Assembly (NCBI RefSeq): GCF_002157855.1
Contig: NZ_CP020880.1
Span: 248,001-312,000, forward strand
From: Sutcliffiella horikoshii
GTDB taxonomy: Bacteria > Bacillota > Bacilli > Bacillales > Bacillaceae_I
DNA: 64,000 nt
Reading direction: 5' to 3'
Shown here: positions 7,623-16,965 of the stretch, piece after piece
How positions within the stretch are numbered: the stretch's first letter is position 1
How the letters are laid out: every line of letters begins with the position of its first letter
Notes under the pieces: model-generated
Told to the model about the DNA's origin: nothing
Seen by the model: the letters and a program-made list of their open reading frames with translations, nothing else
Databases searched by the model: none
Made by a program: the position numbers and the translations under genes

Positions 7623-7641
7623 AAGAAAGCAAGTAAATTCC

Positions 7642-7768
7642 GTTGATTTGCGTTCCAGGCGCTTCGCTTGCCTGCGGGCGGTCCGTGAGCCTCCTCGGCT
7701 TGCAGCCTGTGGGGTCTCACCTGTCCCTTCCTCCCGCGGGCGTCTGCGCGCCTTCCACTCCAATCAAC
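7642..7768 (-). repeat. Dispersed structured repeat, copy 4
   Basis: Ends GTTGATT/AATCAAC, inner stem AGGCGC/GCGCCT, and an innermost GTGAG/CTCAC stem. It faces copy 5 across 83 bases in inverted orientation. Confidence 0.88.
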
Positions 7769-7851
7769 TGGGTGGCTTCATTAAACTTAGGTTTAAAAAA
7801 CCTTCTAATTGAGTTATCTGAAAAGCATTAACATATATTGACGTAATTTCT

Positions 7852-7983
7852 AGCTGTGGATTGGAGCAAATGGTGGAGACTCCAGCGGGGGAGTAACGGT
7901 AGGTTGAGACCCCGCAACGAAGTGAGGAGGCTCAAGCACCGTCCCGCGGAAAGCGAAACCATTTGCGGAAAGGAACAGCGGCA
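7852..7983 (+). repeat. Dispersed structured repeat, copy 5
   Basis: Outer GCTGT/ACAGC, 8x8 loop, then GCAAATGGT/ACCATTTGC, a nine-pair stem unlike the AGGCGC stem of copy 4. Core stem TTGAG/CTCAA. Inverted relative to copy 4. Confidence 0.88.
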
Positions 7984-8033
7984 ATTAAACAATCAGGTGA
8001 AATTTCCAAATTTAATTGCATTGTCTTTTCCTG

Positions 8034-8585
8034 CTACTTCTTCAAACGGCCGCGCAGGACCAATACAATAAATCCAACCGCAACTAAAGCCAAGATTACT
8101 TTTCCTGCCGTATTCCATTGCAGTACCTGATACACAGAAAAAGCTTCTAACATCAAGGCTGGAATCTTTCCAACCGTACTCGCGACGGCAAACCCGACCA
8201 AGCTGATCCGGCTAGTTGCCCCCGCCAATGTAACAAGACCGGATGGCGCAAATGGGAATAATCGTAAAGCGAGAACTAATAAAAATGCTTCCCTGCCATC
8301 AGTCTCCTGCAATCTTATCAGCCATTTATTTTTCATCAACGCATCCGGTGCGAACTTCTTTATGCCTTTACGATACAACCAAAAGCTTACGACTGCCCCA
8401 ATCGATTCCCCTAAAAAAGAAATCAACGTCCCCCACCAAAATCCAAAGAATGCCAGATTGGCAGCGGTAAGGAACACACTAGGCATAAAAGCGAGTATGC
8501 TTATGATGGTATTGAAAAGAATACTAAGTAGGATAGCAAACGGTCCTACTGCTGAAAACCATTCTAGTACTTGATCTTTCCACAT
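8034..8585 (-). CDS. VTT-domain (TVP38/TMEM64-type) membrane protein
   Basis: A 183-aa integral membrane protein. The family mark is the central stretch F-W-W-G-T-L-I-S-F-L-G-E-S-I-G-A and the later R-L-F-P-F-A-P-S-G-L-V motif, both typical of VTT/DedA-like proteins thought to move lipids or small anions. About five hydrophobic segments are visible, with a short basic tail (RGRLKK). AGAGG lies 10 bases before the ATG. It is divergent from csoR and shares the 8586-8687 spacer, so copper control is possible but not shown. Confidence 0.8.
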   Translation of the reverse strand: MWKDQVLEWFSAVGPFAILLSILFNTIISILAFMPSVFLTAANLAFFGFWWGTLISFLGESIGAVVSFWLYRKGIKKFAPDALMKNKWLIRLQETDGREAFLLVLALRLFPFAPSGLVTLAGATSRISLVGFAVASTVGKIPALMLEAFSVYQVLQWNTAGKVILALVAVGFIVLVLRGRLKK

Positions 8586-8637
8586 GGTAAAGTACCTCTT
8601 CTGAAGTTATTTTAAAATTATAAATTCAATTTCTTTA

Positions 8638-8655
8638 CATACCGTATAGGGGTAT
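8638..8655. promoter_or_regulatory. CsoR operator upstream of csoR
   Basis: ATACCGTATAGGGGTAT (8639-8655) is the pseudo-palindromic TACC...GGTA type site bound by CsoR. A near-reverse copy lies before copA at 9304. It sits 33 bases before csoR, consistent with autorepression relieved by Cu(I). Confidence 0.75.
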
Positions 8656-8687
8656 GTTACGTTATACGAGATAGGAGGTCAAGAACG

Positions 8688-9023
8688 ATGGAAAACCTTC
8701 CAGTTGAAACTTTAAATGAAGAGTGTTGCCATACAGACAAAGGTGAGCGTAAAAGTCACCATTCTGAAGAGCAGAAGAAGGCGTTGATCTCACGCTTGAA
8801 CCGTATTGAAGGTCAGGTGCGAGGGGTTAAACGTTTGATTGAAGAGGACACCTATTGTGATGATGTGCTCACTCAAATCTCTGCAGTACAGTCTGCGCTA
8901 AATGGACTTGGGAAAATGCTTTTAGAGGGACATATGAAATCCTGTATCGTGGAAAGAATTCAAGATGGCGATACAGAAGTGATAGATGAACTATTAGTAA
9001 CAGTTAAAAGACTGATGAAATAA
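8688..9023 (+). CDS. csoR: Copper-sensing repressor CsoR
   Basis: A 111-aa all-helical repressor of the CsoR/RcnR family that releases DNA on binding Cu(I). The helix-1 block SRLNRIEGQVRGVKRLIEED is clear. The copper ligands fit the C-H-C pattern: Cys in DTYCDDV, His in LLEGHMK and Cys in KSCIVER. An extra N-terminal segment (EECCHTDKGERKSHH) carries further Cys and His residues. AGGAGG lies 9 bases before ATG. It heads csoR-copZ-copA, and operator copies lie before csoR and before copA. Confidence 0.93.
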   Translation: MENLPVETLNEECCHTDKGERKSHHSEEQKKALISRLNRIEGQVRGVKRLIEEDTYCDDVLTQISAVQSALNGLGKMLLEGHMKSCIVERIQDGDTEVIDELLVTVKRLMK

Positions 9024-9035
9024 GGGGAGATAAAA

Positions 9036-9242
9036 ATGGAACAAGTAACATTAAAAGTAAATGGTATGAGTTGCGGTCATTGTGTTAAAGCGGTGGAAGG
9101 AAGCGTTGGGGAACTTGAAGGCGTGAATTCCGTTAAGGTGGATCTTGCATCCGGAACGGTAGCAGTAGAATACAAAAGCGAGCAAGTAACAGTAGATAAA
9201 ATTAAGGAAACAATCGACGAAGAAGGTTATGAAGTAGCATAA
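9036..9242 (+). CDS. copZ: Copper chaperone CopZ
   Basis: A 68-aa heavy-metal-associated domain, [20 protein letters not shown], with Cu(I) bound by the two Cys of MSCGHC near residues 13-16. It is expected to carry Cu(I) in the cytoplasm to CopA. AAGGGGAG precedes the ATG, 12 bases after csoR, so csoR and copZ are one transcript; a hairpin terminator follows at 9259-9290. Confidence 0.94.
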   Translation: MEQVTLKVNGMSCGHCVKAVEGSVGELEGVNSVKVDLASGTVAVEYKSEQVTVDKIKETIDEEGYEVA

Positions 9243-9258
9243 TCAACCTAAGTCAGAT

Positions 9259-9290
9259 ACGTGCTTTTCTTACGAGAACAGCACGTTTTA
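9259..9290 (+). terminator. Terminator between copZ and copA
   Basis: ACGTGC (9259-9264) pairs with GCACGT (9281-9286), inner TTCT/AGAA, then TTTTATTT. It separates csoR-copZ from copA, which has its own operator. Confidence 0.7.
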
Positions 9291-9303
9291 TTTGCAAAAT
9301 AAT

Positions 9304-9320
9304 ATACCCCCTATAGGTAT
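9304..9320. promoter_or_regulatory. CsoR operator upstream of copA
   Basis: ATACCCCCTATAGGTAT is close to the reverse complement of the csoR operator. TTGCAA at 9292 and TATAAA at 9318 flank it with a long 20-base spacing, so the repressor would cover the promoter. Confidence 0.75.
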
Positions 9321-9336
9321 AAAGGAGGTCAGCATG

Positions 9337-11757
9337 ATGAGCGATCAGAAGAAAATAGAAACCAGATTACAGATAACGGGAATGACTTGTGCGGCTTGTT
9401 CCACAAGGGTTGAAAGAGGATTGAACAAACTGGCTGGAGTGGATACGGCCAATGTGAACCTTGCCCTTGAAAACGCATCTGTCACCTATGACCCGGAACA
9501 GGTATCTGAAAAAGAAATAGAGAAAATGATTCAGGACCTTGGCTATGATGTCGTGAAAGAAAAAGCAGAATTCCTTATCACCGGAATGACGTGTGCGGCA
9601 TGTTCGAGCCGAATCGAAAAGGTGCTCGGAAAAATGGAAGGCGTTAATTCTGCCAATATAAATCTTGCTTTAGAAAGCGGAACCGTGGAATATAATCCTT
9701 CCAAACTAAAGCCATCTGACATCATTGCCCGCATTGAAAAAGCGGGTTACGGTGCTACGGAAAAAGTAGAAAAAAGCGAAAGCGCCGAGAACTTCCGTCA
9801 AAAGGAATTAGAAAAGCAACAAGGCAAGTTTGTTTTCTCGTTAATCCTAACAATCCCGTTGCTTTGGGCAATGGTGAGTCACTTCTCCATTACTTCTTTT
9901 ATTTATCTGCCTGATATGCTGATGAACCCATGGGTGCAGCTCGCACTTGCAACCCCTGTTCAATTTTTCATTGGCTGGCAATTCTACACAGGTGCATACA
10001 AAGCGCTGAAAAATAAAAGCGCGAATATGGACGTATTGGTGGCACTCGGAACAACTGCAGCGTATGTGTACAGCTTGTATTTATCGATTGAATCAATCGG
10101 TTCAGGTGCGCATATGGTCGAGCTGTATTTTGAAACAAGTGCAGTCATTATCACCCTAATTATTTTAGGAAAGCTTTTTGAAGTGAGAGCGAAGGGGCGC
10201 TCTTCCGAAGCAATCAAGAAATTGATGGGCCTACAGGCAAAAACGGCCCTTGTTTTACGAGATGGAAAAGAAATAGAAATCCCATTGGATGAGGTCCTGG
10301 TAGGAGATATCGTTTCTGTTAAGCCGGGGGAGAAAGTTCCTGTTGATGGCGAAATTGTCGAAGGGCAATCAGCGGTGGATGAGTCCATGCTGACTGGAGA
10401 AAGCATTCCTGTCGATAAAAAATCAGGAGATTCTGTCTATGGTTCTACTATAAATAAGAACGGCTTTTTGAAAATGAAAGCAACAAAAGTCGGAAAAGAA
10501 ACAGCCCTTGCTCAAATCATCCGGATTGTAGAGCAGGCACAAGGCTCCAAAGCACCGATTCAGCGCCTGGCAGATAAAATTTCCGGCATCTTCGTTCCAA
10601 TCGTTGTCGGAATCGCGGTCCTTACTTTCTTAGTTTGGTATTTTATCGTCGATCCAGGAAACTTCGCGCAAGCATTGGTGAACTTGATTGCGGTTCTGGT
10701 TATTGCTTGCCCGTGTGCACTTGGACTTGCAACGCCAACATCTATCATGGCGGGATCCGGCCGGGCAGCCGAACTCGGTATCCTTTTTAAAGGCGGCGAG
10801 CACCTAGAGCAGACGCACCGCATTACAACTGTTGTGCTGGACAAAACAGGTACGGTAACAAATGGAGCACCTGTGCTAACCGATGTAAAGCTTGAAGCTG
10901 GTGAGGATGAAGCGGCAATCCTTGCAATGGTAGGAGCAGCGGAGAAACAATCCGAACATCCATTGGCGCAAGCGATTGTGGAAGGAATCCAAGCAAAAGG
11001 GATCGAGTTTGGCTCTGTGGGGTCATTTGAAGCAATACCCGGCTATGGTATCGAAGCGGTCGTAGGAGAAGACACAGTGGTGGTTGGTACGCGTAAATTA
11101 ATGAACAAGCACCATGTCGCTGCCGAGCACGCAGAAGAAGTGGTCCGTGAGCTTGAAACGAATGGAAAAACGGCTATGCTCATTGCGGTGAATGGAGAAT
11201 ACAAAGGCATCATCGCGGTTGCAGACACCATAAAGGATACTTCTAAACAAGCAGTAAAACGGTTAAAGGATATGGGGCTGGAAGTTGTCATGATGACAGG
11301 CGATAACGAACGGACAGCAAAAGCCATTGCTCACCATGCCGGAATCGATCAAGTCATTGCCGAAGTACTTCCGGAACAAAAAGCGGAAGAAGTAGCAAAG
11401 CTTCAAAAGCAAGGCAAGAAAGTGGCAATGGTCGGCGACGGCATCAATGACGCCCCAGCCTTGGTAACAGCGGATATCGGGATGGCAATCGGAACCGGCA
11501 CAGATGTCGCGATGGAAGCAGCAGACATCACGTTAATGCGCGGTGACCTAAACAGCATAGCCGATGCCATCATCATGAGTAAAAAGACCATTACTAACAT
11601 CAAACAAAATCTATTCTGGGCATTTGCCTATAACTCCATGGGGATTCCAATTGCGGCTTTAGGCTTCTTGGCGCCGTGGGTGGCAGGAGCAGCAATGGCA
11701 TTCAGCTCGGTGTCCGTTGTATTGAATGCACTCAGATTGCAAAAAGTGAAACTTTAA
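9337..11757 (+). CDS. copA: Copper-exporting P1B-type ATPase CopA
   Basis: A Cu(I) efflux pump of 806 aa. Two N-terminal metal-binding domains each carry GMTCAAC (Cys18/21 and Cys86/89). Then come TGES (353-356) of the actuator domain, the transmembrane Cu site CPC (458-460), the phosphorylated DKTGT (502-506), SEHP of the nucleotide domain, and GDGINDAP (700-707). Eight membrane segments are expected. AAGGAGG at 9322-9328 favours ATG 9337; the adjacent ATG 9334 is possible, and an upstream in-frame ATG at 9292 lies before the operator and is not used. Confidence 0.95.
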   Translation: MSDQKKIETRLQITGMTCAACSTRVERGLNKLAGVDTANVNLALENASVTYDPEQVSEKEIEKMIQDLGYDVVKEKAEFLITGMTCAACSSRIEKVLGKMEGVNSANINLALESGTVEYNPSKLKPSDIIARIEKAGYGATEKVEKSESAENFRQKELEKQQGKFVFSLILTIPLLWAMVSHFSITSFIYLPDMLMNPWVQLALATPVQFFIGWQFYTGAYKALKNKSANMDVLVALGTTAAYVYSLYLSIESIGSGAHMVELYFETSAVIITLIILGKLFEVRAKGRSSEAIKKLMGLQAKTALVLRDGKEIEIPLDEVLVGDIVSVKPGEKVPVDGEIVEGQSAVDESMLTGESIPVDKKSGDSVYGSTINKNGFLKMKATKVGKETALAQIIRIVEQAQGSKAPIQRLADKISGIFVPIVVGIAVLTFLVWYFIVDPGNFAQALVNLIAVLVIACPCALGLATPTSIMAGSGRAAELGILFKGGEHLEQTHRITTVVLDKTGTVTNGAPVLTDVKLEAGEDEAAILAMVGAAEKQSEHPLAQAIVEGIQAKGIEFGSVGSFEAIPGYGIEAVVGEDTVVVGTRKLMNKHHVAAEHAEEVVRELETNGKTAMLIAVNGEYKGIIAVADTIKDTSKQAVKRLKDMGLEVVMMTGDNERTAKAIAHHAGIDQVIAEVLPEQKAEEVAKLQKQGKKVAMVGDGINDAPALVTADIGMAIGTGTDVAMEAADITLMRGDLNSIADAIIMSKKTITNIKQNLFWAFAYNSMGIPIAALGFLAPWVAGAAMAFSSVSVVLNALRLQKVKL

Positions 11758-11781
11758 TAAGGTCGATAAGGTGGGAACACG

Positions 11782-12648
11782 ATGAAAAAATGGATTGGAT
11801 CTGCGCTTGTTTATCTGTTGTTAGTGGTCGGAGGCTATACGGCGTATTCTTTTTATGCAAGTGAAGATGTATCGCAAGGCGAGGAAGGCAGTCATGACGA
11901 ACATCAGGATGAAGAGGCCCTTGGCGAAGAAGAACATGGTGAACATGAAGAGGAAGGGAATGACGGTGGGCACGACGATCATGGCGAACATGAAGGGGAG
12001 TCCGCTAGTGAAGTTCAAGCAGATGTAAAGCTAGAAGGGGAAGAAATGATCATCACGCTGACAGACCTTGAAGGCAACCCGATGGATAGCCTTGAAGTAA
12101 ATCACGAAAAACTGATGCATCTAATTGTAATCAGTGAGGACTTGGAGGTTTTCAAGCATTTACATCCAGAAAAGGTTTCTGCAGGTGTTTTCACTGCGAA
12201 GGCAGATTTGGAGGATGGAATGTACCAAGCGTTTGTCGATATCAAACCGAGTGATTTGCAGTATGTAAATGAAGCCCACCCAGTGATGGTTGGGGATCAT
12301 GACAGTCATGAGGATGCTCATGTCCATTTAGAACCTGAAACACAATGGACGAAGGAACAAGAGGGCTATTCCGTAACACTTGATGTGAACAATTTTTCGG
12401 TAAAAGAAAACGTTGTGTTTTCTTTTGACATAGAAGGGGCATCGCCAGAGGATTATCTTGGTGCGCTCGGACATGTGGTCGTTGTGGATGAAGGATTAGA
12501 GGAATTTATCCATGTACACCCTCGTGAAGGAGAGGAACCAGTGTTTGAAGCGCACTTCAGCAAGCCTGGCATGTATAAACTTTGGGCCGAATTTAAACTG
12601 GACGGGAAAGTGTACGCCTTCCCTTATGTGTTGGAAATCACAGAATAA
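11782..12648 (+). CDS. His-rich membrane-anchored protein of the copper locus
   Basis: A 288-aa protein of no named family that I recognise. Residues 1-27 form a signal anchor without a lipobox Cys. Residues 31-75 are dense in His, Asp and Glu (seven His between 38 and 70), a typical metal sponge. The rest is two homologous domains with the same motif: His113, His126, His128-Pro and His231, His244, His246-Pro, each H-x12-H-x-H-P. It begins 24 bases after copA with AAGGTGGG before the ATG. The context suggests an extracytoplasmic copper-binding partner of CopA; this is inference. Confidence 0.7.
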   Translation: MKKWIGSALVYLLLVVGGYTAYSFYASEDVSQGEEGSHDEHQDEEALGEEEHGEHEEEGNDGGHDDHGEHEGESASEVQADVKLEGEEMIITLTDLEGNPMDSLEVNHEKLMHLIVISEDLEVFKHLHPEKVSAGVFTAKADLEDGMYQAFVDIKPSDLQYVNEAHPVMVGDHDSHEDAHVHLEPETQWTKEQEGYSVTLDVNNFSVKENVVFSFDIEGASPEDYLGALGHVVVVDEGLEEFIHVHPREGEEPVFEAHFSKPGMYKLWAEFKLDGKVYAFPYVLEITE

Positions 12649-12663
12649 AGGGGATTTGTTGGT

Positions 12664-12852
12664 ATGGGAGAAAAACTAGTCAAGCTCGCGGTCAACGGAG
12701 GAATAGATTTTGGGGCTAAGTTGAATGGCAAACAGCTATCGATGCTTGCACGATATATGGGAGAAGAACAGAAGTTAGAAGTCACCACCTTTCAACAATT
12801 GTATGTGGACGTTCCGCGGCTTGATGAGCTGAAGGAGCAGGTAATGGCATAG
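12664..12852 (+). CDS. Small uncharacterised protein of the copper locus
   Basis: A 62-aa soluble protein, MGEKLVKLAVNGGIDFGAKL, with no Cys or His and no family that I recognise. The pattern suggests strand-helix-strand, and it ends with V-D-V-P-R-L-D-E-L-K-E-Q-V. It begins 15 bases after the His-rich gene with a GGGGA site upstream and is followed by a strong terminator, so it looks like the last gene of the copA transcript. The lack of metal ligands argues against direct copper binding. Confidence 0.65.
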   Translation: MGEKLVKLAVNGGIDFGAKLNGKQLSMLARYMGEEQKLEVTTFQQLYVDVPRLDELKEQVMA

Positions 12853-12880
12853 GAAGTCGAGTAGTAGTGTTGCTCAGGGA

Positions 12881-12916
12881 GCCAGCGGATGATTTTGATT
12901 GTCCGCTGGCTTTTTT
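12881..12916 (+). terminator. Terminator of the copper operon
   Basis: GCCAGCGGA (12881-12889) pairs perfectly with TCCGCTGGC (12902-12910), followed by T6. Confidence 0.92.
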
Positions 12917-12990
12917 GTGTTTTTATTTCCACCCTCCAATGTAACCTTTTTACATCCCCCTCGTCTAACCGTATAAAAGGGGGCAATTAC

Positions 12991-15186
12991 ATGAAAAAAA
13001 AGGTAATTATCTTTTCTTCTATTATAGTAAGCCTGGCCATCATCTTCGCGTTCATCTATCAATCGAGAGAACCTTTCGCGGTTAATGGCACTGGCAATCC
13101 CTATTCTGAAAAAGACACGCAAACCGTACTCTCAGATAAAAAATGGTTACTTACTTTTACCAAAGAGTTCAAACAAGAAAGCATCAAAGAAAATGAGTCT
13201 ATCTATGTGACGGACAAGGACGGCAACAAGGTAGAAGCAAATCTGGAAGTTTCAAAAGACTTTGTCACAGTTTCTCCTCCAGAAGGCGGCTATGACCCAA
13301 ACAAAGGACCATATGAGCTTCACATCAGCGGAGAAATTGAATCGGTGGACGGCAAAACGCTCGGAAAACAAAAGAAAATCAAATTCACGGCTATGAAACA
13401 ATTGCCGACGGTTGCTTCCAATAAAGAACTAAATTCATTGTTCACAGCCCGACTGGAACAAATGAAACAAGAGCGGGAAGAAAGTAAACAGTTCTTTAAC
13501 TTTGGTAGGAGTGGCGATGAATCAACATCAAGCTCTGAGGACAGTGACGGCGCTGCAAATGCCGATATGGCAACCGAAAGCGAATCCAGCAGCAGTGGCA
13601 GTCCAGACGGCCATTCCGAAACAAACGTTCAGGTTCAAGGAGTGGATGAAGCGGACATCGTAAAAACAGATGGCGACTTCATCTATCAAGCAACCGATCA
13701 AAAGTTAAAGATTACAAAGGCAGACCCTGTCGAAGAAATGACCGTCCTGACAGAGCTACGTTATAAGGACTTTAATCCGTATCAACTGTTTTTGGATGGC
13801 AATCAGCTAGTGGTCATCGGTCATTATTGGGATGAGAAGATGATGTACGGCGAAAGTAAAAGTAGTGAAGGCGATATGATCATGCCGATGCATGAAGCAA
13901 CGAAGGCCGTTATTTATGATATTACAGACCGAGCCAATCCAACTGTCCAAAAAACAGTCACCCTAGAAGGCGGTTATGTCTCAAGCAGGAAGATAGATAA
14001 CCACGTTTACTTAATCACGAACAAGTACGCTAATTTTTGGATGCTAGAAGAGCACCCTGAGGCAGACTTAAGACCGCGAGTATCCGATACACAGGGAGAG
14101 GAAGAAGGAGAAATGGAAGGTGTTCCTTATGAGGATATCCGTTATTTCCCTGATTCCACAGAAGATAATTTTATGACGATAGTTACCATCGATTTGAATC
14201 AACCACAAGAGGATGCGTCCATTACAACTTATGTCGGCAGCGGAAATCAGATCTATATGTCAAAAGAAAACCTATATGTCGCGGTGCCGAACTATGGGTA
14301 TGGCCCGAACTGGGCAAATAATGAAAGTACGGAAGTCTATAAATTTTCCGTTGATGGCATGACTGTGGAATTTCGGGCCAATGGAGCCATTCCAGGTCAT
14401 CTTTTAAACCAATTTTCCATGGATGAGTATAAAGGGCATTTCCGAGTGGCCGCAACTAAAGGGCAGGCATGGGATGAAAATTCTCCGTCAAGCAACCACC
14501 TCTTTATTTTAGATGGTGGAATGAATGTCGTCAGCAGTGTGGAAGACTTGGCAAGGGGAGAGCGCATCTATTCTGTCCGCTTCATGCAGGATAAGGCGTA
14601 TGTGGTGACGTTCAAGGAAGTGGATCCACTATTTGTCTTTGACCTGAGCAACCCGGCTGAGCCAAAAGTGCTTGGGGAATTAAAGATTCCCGGCTTCAGT
14701 AATTACTTGCACCCGTATGATGAAAATCATTTGATTGGTTTTGGATATGATACGAAGTTGGAAAAAGATCAATGGGGGACACGGGTGTTGACGAACGGGG
14801 TGAAGATCTCCTTGTTTGATGTGAGTGACCCGACAAATCCGCTTGAAAAACATACGGAGATTATCGGCGGGCAATCTACCCATTCGCCGTTAAATTATGA
14901 TCATAAAGCACTTCTTTTCAACAAGGATAAAGATATTTTCGCCTTTCCAATCACCAAGTATAACGAAAATCAAAAAGATGGAAGCTACCGACTCGACTTT
15001 GAAGGGGCAATGGTATATGGAATCGACCCGAAAAAAGGATTTACCCTGCATACCAAAATAACGCATCAGCAGGAAAACACGTTATATGAAGACTGGGAGA
15101 ACATGGTCCAACGTATTCTGTATATCGATGACCACCTCTACACCGTTACACCAAAAGAAGTAAAAGCGACAAAAATCACATGGTAG
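12991..15186 (+). CDS. Secreted or anchored beta-propeller domain protein
   Basis: A 731-aa extracytoplasmic protein. Residues 1-22 are a signal or anchor segment. Residues 45-130 resemble an Ig-like SbsA-type domain (WLLTFTKEFKQESI...). A Ser/Glu/Asp-rich linker (about 170-210) follows. From about 215 on is the beta-propeller family block, beginning with V-Q-V-Q-G-V-D-E-A-D-I-V-K-T-D-G, with several blade-like repeats such as LFDVSDPTNPLEK and VFDLSNPAEPKVL. The biochemical role is unknown; it may bind partners at the cell surface. AAAGGGGG lies 7 bases before ATG. It stands alone, and copy 6 of the repeat follows. Confidence 0.85.
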   Translation: MKKKVIIFSSIIVSLAIIFAFIYQSREPFAVNGTGNPYSEKDTQTVLSDKKWLLTFTKEFKQESIKENESIYVTDKDGNKVEANLEVSKDFVTVSPPEGGYDPNKGPYELHISGEIESVDGKTLGKQKKIKFTAMKQLPTVASNKELNSLFTARLEQMKQEREESKQFFNFGRSGDESTSSSEDSDGAANADMATESESSSSGSPDGHSETNVQVQGVDEADIVKTDGDFIYQATDQKLKITKADPVEEMTVLTELRYKDFNPYQLFLDGNQLVVIGHYWDEKMMYGESKSSEGDMIMPMHEATKAVIYDITDRANPTVQKTVTLEGGYVSSRKIDNHVYLITNKYANFWMLEEHPEADLRPRVSDTQGEEEGEMEGVPYEDIRYFPDSTEDNFMTIVTIDLNQPQEDASITTYVGSGNQIYMSKENLYVAVPNYGYGPNWANNESTEVYKFSVDGMTVEFRANGAIPGHLLNQFSMDEYKGHFRVAATKGQAWDENSPSSNHLFILDGGMNVVSSVEDLARGERIYSVRFMQDKAYVVTFKEVDPLFVFDLSNPAEPKVLGELKIPGFSNYLHPYDENHLIGFGYDTKLEKDQWGTRVLTNGVKISLFDVSDPTNPLEKHTEIIGGQSTHSPLNYDHKALLFNKDKDIFAFPITKYNENQKDGSYRLDFEGAMVYGIDPKKGFTLHTKITHQQENTLYEDWENMVQRILYIDDHLYTVTPKEVKATKITW

Positions 15187-15222
15187 TTAGTTAAAAAGAA
15201 TGTTAAATTATTCAAAAACCAG

Positions 15223-15391
15223 GTTGATTGGAGTGGAAGGCGCGCAGACTCCTCGAAAATGCTAACGCATTTTCTTCGTGCGATGAACTGCTGTCGAAGC
15301 CTTCTTTGTCCTATGGGAGGAAGGGACAGGGAAGACCCCGCAGGAGCTTTCGGACCCCATGGAAAACGAAGCGCCTGGAACGGAGATCAAC
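15223..15391 (+). repeat. Dispersed structured repeat, copy 6 (long variant)
   Basis: Outer GTTGAT/ATCAAC, inner AGGCGC/GCGCCT, innermost GGAAG/CTTTC. At about 169 bases it is longer than the others: an extra module with AAAATGCTAACGCATTTT lies in the left half, related to the module in copy 3. Confidence 0.85.
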
Positions 15392-15413
15392 CCTCATGTA
15401 ACTATAAAAATTT

Positions 15414-15445
15414 GAGAGAGCGGATCGCCCCCGCTCTCTTTTTTC
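15414..15445 (+). terminator. Terminator after copy 6
   Basis: GAGAGCGG (15416-15423) pairs with CCGCTCTC (15431-15438), then T6. It probably ends the beta-propeller transcript, reading through the repeat. Confidence 0.88.
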
Positions 15446-15572
15446 ACGAAAAAGCAGGAAATAATGACAACAATCGCCGGCATTTTATTTCCTAGGAAAA
15501 GAAACTTGTCGAAAATAATCTAGGCTTTTAGGTTTGCACTCTACACCTCAGTGGAATGACATTCATATATTA

Positions 15573-15593
15573 AGGAAAAGATTTTATCTTTTC
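15573..15593. promoter_or_regulatory. Palindrome upstream of the ddl promoter
   Basis: GGAAAAGAtttTATCTTTTCC is a near-perfect 21-base dyad about 50 bases before the ddl -10. It has no adjacent T-run, so an operator is more likely than a terminator. Confidence 0.4.
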
Positions 15594-15638
15594 CACCTAC
15601 TTAAATGGACGAAGCAGTTTCGAATTCTTGTATGTAGG

Positions 15639-15647
15639 TGCTATAAT
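15639..15647 (+). promoter_or_regulatory. Extended -10 promoter for ddl
   Basis: TGC directly before TATAAT makes an extended -10 element. No good -35 is seen. The ddl ATG is 70 bases downstream. Confidence 0.5.
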
Positions 15648-15716
15648 GAAATAATTGAAGTAAGGACATAAAGGTGAAAAATATAAAATAGATCATCTCT
15701 TTGAGGGGGAAGCAAT

Positions 15717-16811
15717 ATGAAAACAAAATTGCATTTATTATATGGCGGGAAATCAGCGGAACACCAAGTTTCCTTGCAAACAGCATTAGCTGTAACAAAG
15801 GCTTTAGATACAGATAAATTTGAAGTATATCCGTTATACATAACGGAAACAGGAGAATGGAAGCGCGGTGGCTTGTTGAATGGACCGGCAGAGAGCGTAC
15901 ACCAACTGAAGCTGGAAGAGGGCGGCACAACCATCGCACCTCTTGCATTGACGAACGAAGAAGAAACGGAAGAGACTCAAACAGTCGTGTTCCCACTATT
16001 ACATGGCCCGAACGGGGAAGACGGAACAGTTCAAGGAATGTTGGAACTTTTAAACCTTCCTTATGTAGGAAACGGTGTGTTGGCATCATCTGCTGGAATG
16101 GATAAAGTTATCATGAAAAACCTTTTCGACCAAGCAGGATTGCCACAAGTTGGCTATGCACACTTCCTTCGTTCTGAATGGGAAAAGGCTGCAGATACAA
16201 CATATGAAAAAGTAGAATCAGAGCTTGGGTATCCATGCTTTGTTAAGCCTGCAAACTTAGGGTCCAGTGTTGGGATCAGTAAAGCGAAAAACCGCAAAGA
16301 ATTGGAAGCGGCTTTCCGTGAAGCGTTCGACTATGATCGCAAAATCATCGTGGAACAAGGTTTGGAAGGTGCCCGTGAAATCGAGATTGGCGTACTTGGT
16401 AACGACGAGCCGGAATGCTCGGTGATTGGAGAAATCGCTCCTAAGACAGAGTTTTACGACTACAAAGCAAAGTATGAAGATGGCGATACGGCCATGATCA
16501 TCCCTGCGGAGATCAGTGAAGACATCTATGAGCAAGTAAAAGAAATGGCCATCACTGCTTTTAAAGCAATTGATGGAGCAGGCCTTGTGCGCGCAGATTT
16601 CTTTTTAACAAAAGAGGGTAAACTGTACATCAACGAAGTAAACACAATGCCAGGTTTCACGCCATTCAGCATGTTCCCATTATTATGGCAGCATACTGAT
16701 GTGTCCTACCCACAACTAATCGAAAAACTAGTAGGATACGCACAACAACGCCACGAAGAAAAACAAAAAATCAAGCATACATTTAAAAAAAAGATTTCTC
16801 CTGTAGATTGA
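15717..16811 (+). CDS. ddl: D-alanine--D-alanine ligase
   Basis: An ATP-grasp enzyme of 364 aa that joins two D-Ala for the peptidoglycan stem peptide. Visible blocks are [14 protein letters not shown] at the N-terminus, [15 protein letters not shown], the ATP-binding [15 protein letters not shown], and the Mg-binding [18 protein letters not shown]. The last few residues and the TGA stop are supplied by repeat copy 7, which begins about 12 bases before the stop, so the native C-terminus has been replaced. GAGGGGGA precedes the ATG. murF follows and alr is at 26.4 kb. Confidence 0.95.
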   Translation: MKTKLHLLYGGKSAEHQVSLQTALAVTKALDTDKFEVYPLYITETGEWKRGGLLNGPAESVHQLKLEEGGTTIAPLALTNEEETEETQTVVFPLLHGPNGEDGTVQGMLELLNLPYVGNGVLASSAGMDKVIMKNLFDQAGLPQVGYAHFLRSEWEKAADTTYEKVESELGYPCFVKPANLGSSVGISKAKNRKELEAAFREAFDYDRKIIVEQGLEGAREIEIGVLGNDEPECSVIGEIAPKTEFYDYKAKYEDGDTAMIIPAEISEDIYEQVKEMAITAFKAIDGAGLVRADFFLTKEGKLYINEVNTMPGFTPFSMFPLLWQHTDVSYPQLIEKLVGYAQQRHEEKQKIKHTFKKKISPVD

Positions 16812-16934
16812 AGTGCAAGGTGTGAGACTCCAGCGGGGGAGTAACGGTAGGTTGAGACCCCACAGGCGTAGCCGAGGAGGCTCCAGCAGCGCCCCTAGGA
16901 AAGCGGAGCCATTTGCGGAAATCAACAGCGGTGT
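16800..16934 (+). repeat. Dispersed structured repeat, copy 7
   Basis: Starts CTGTAGATT inside the 3' end of ddl and ends ATCAACAG. The inner stem GCAAGG versus CCATTTGC is imperfect. The core has TTGAGACCCC and GGAGGCTCC. Confidence 0.82.
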
Positions 16935-16965
16935 CTAAACAACATATTAAATCAGTTACATTTTC

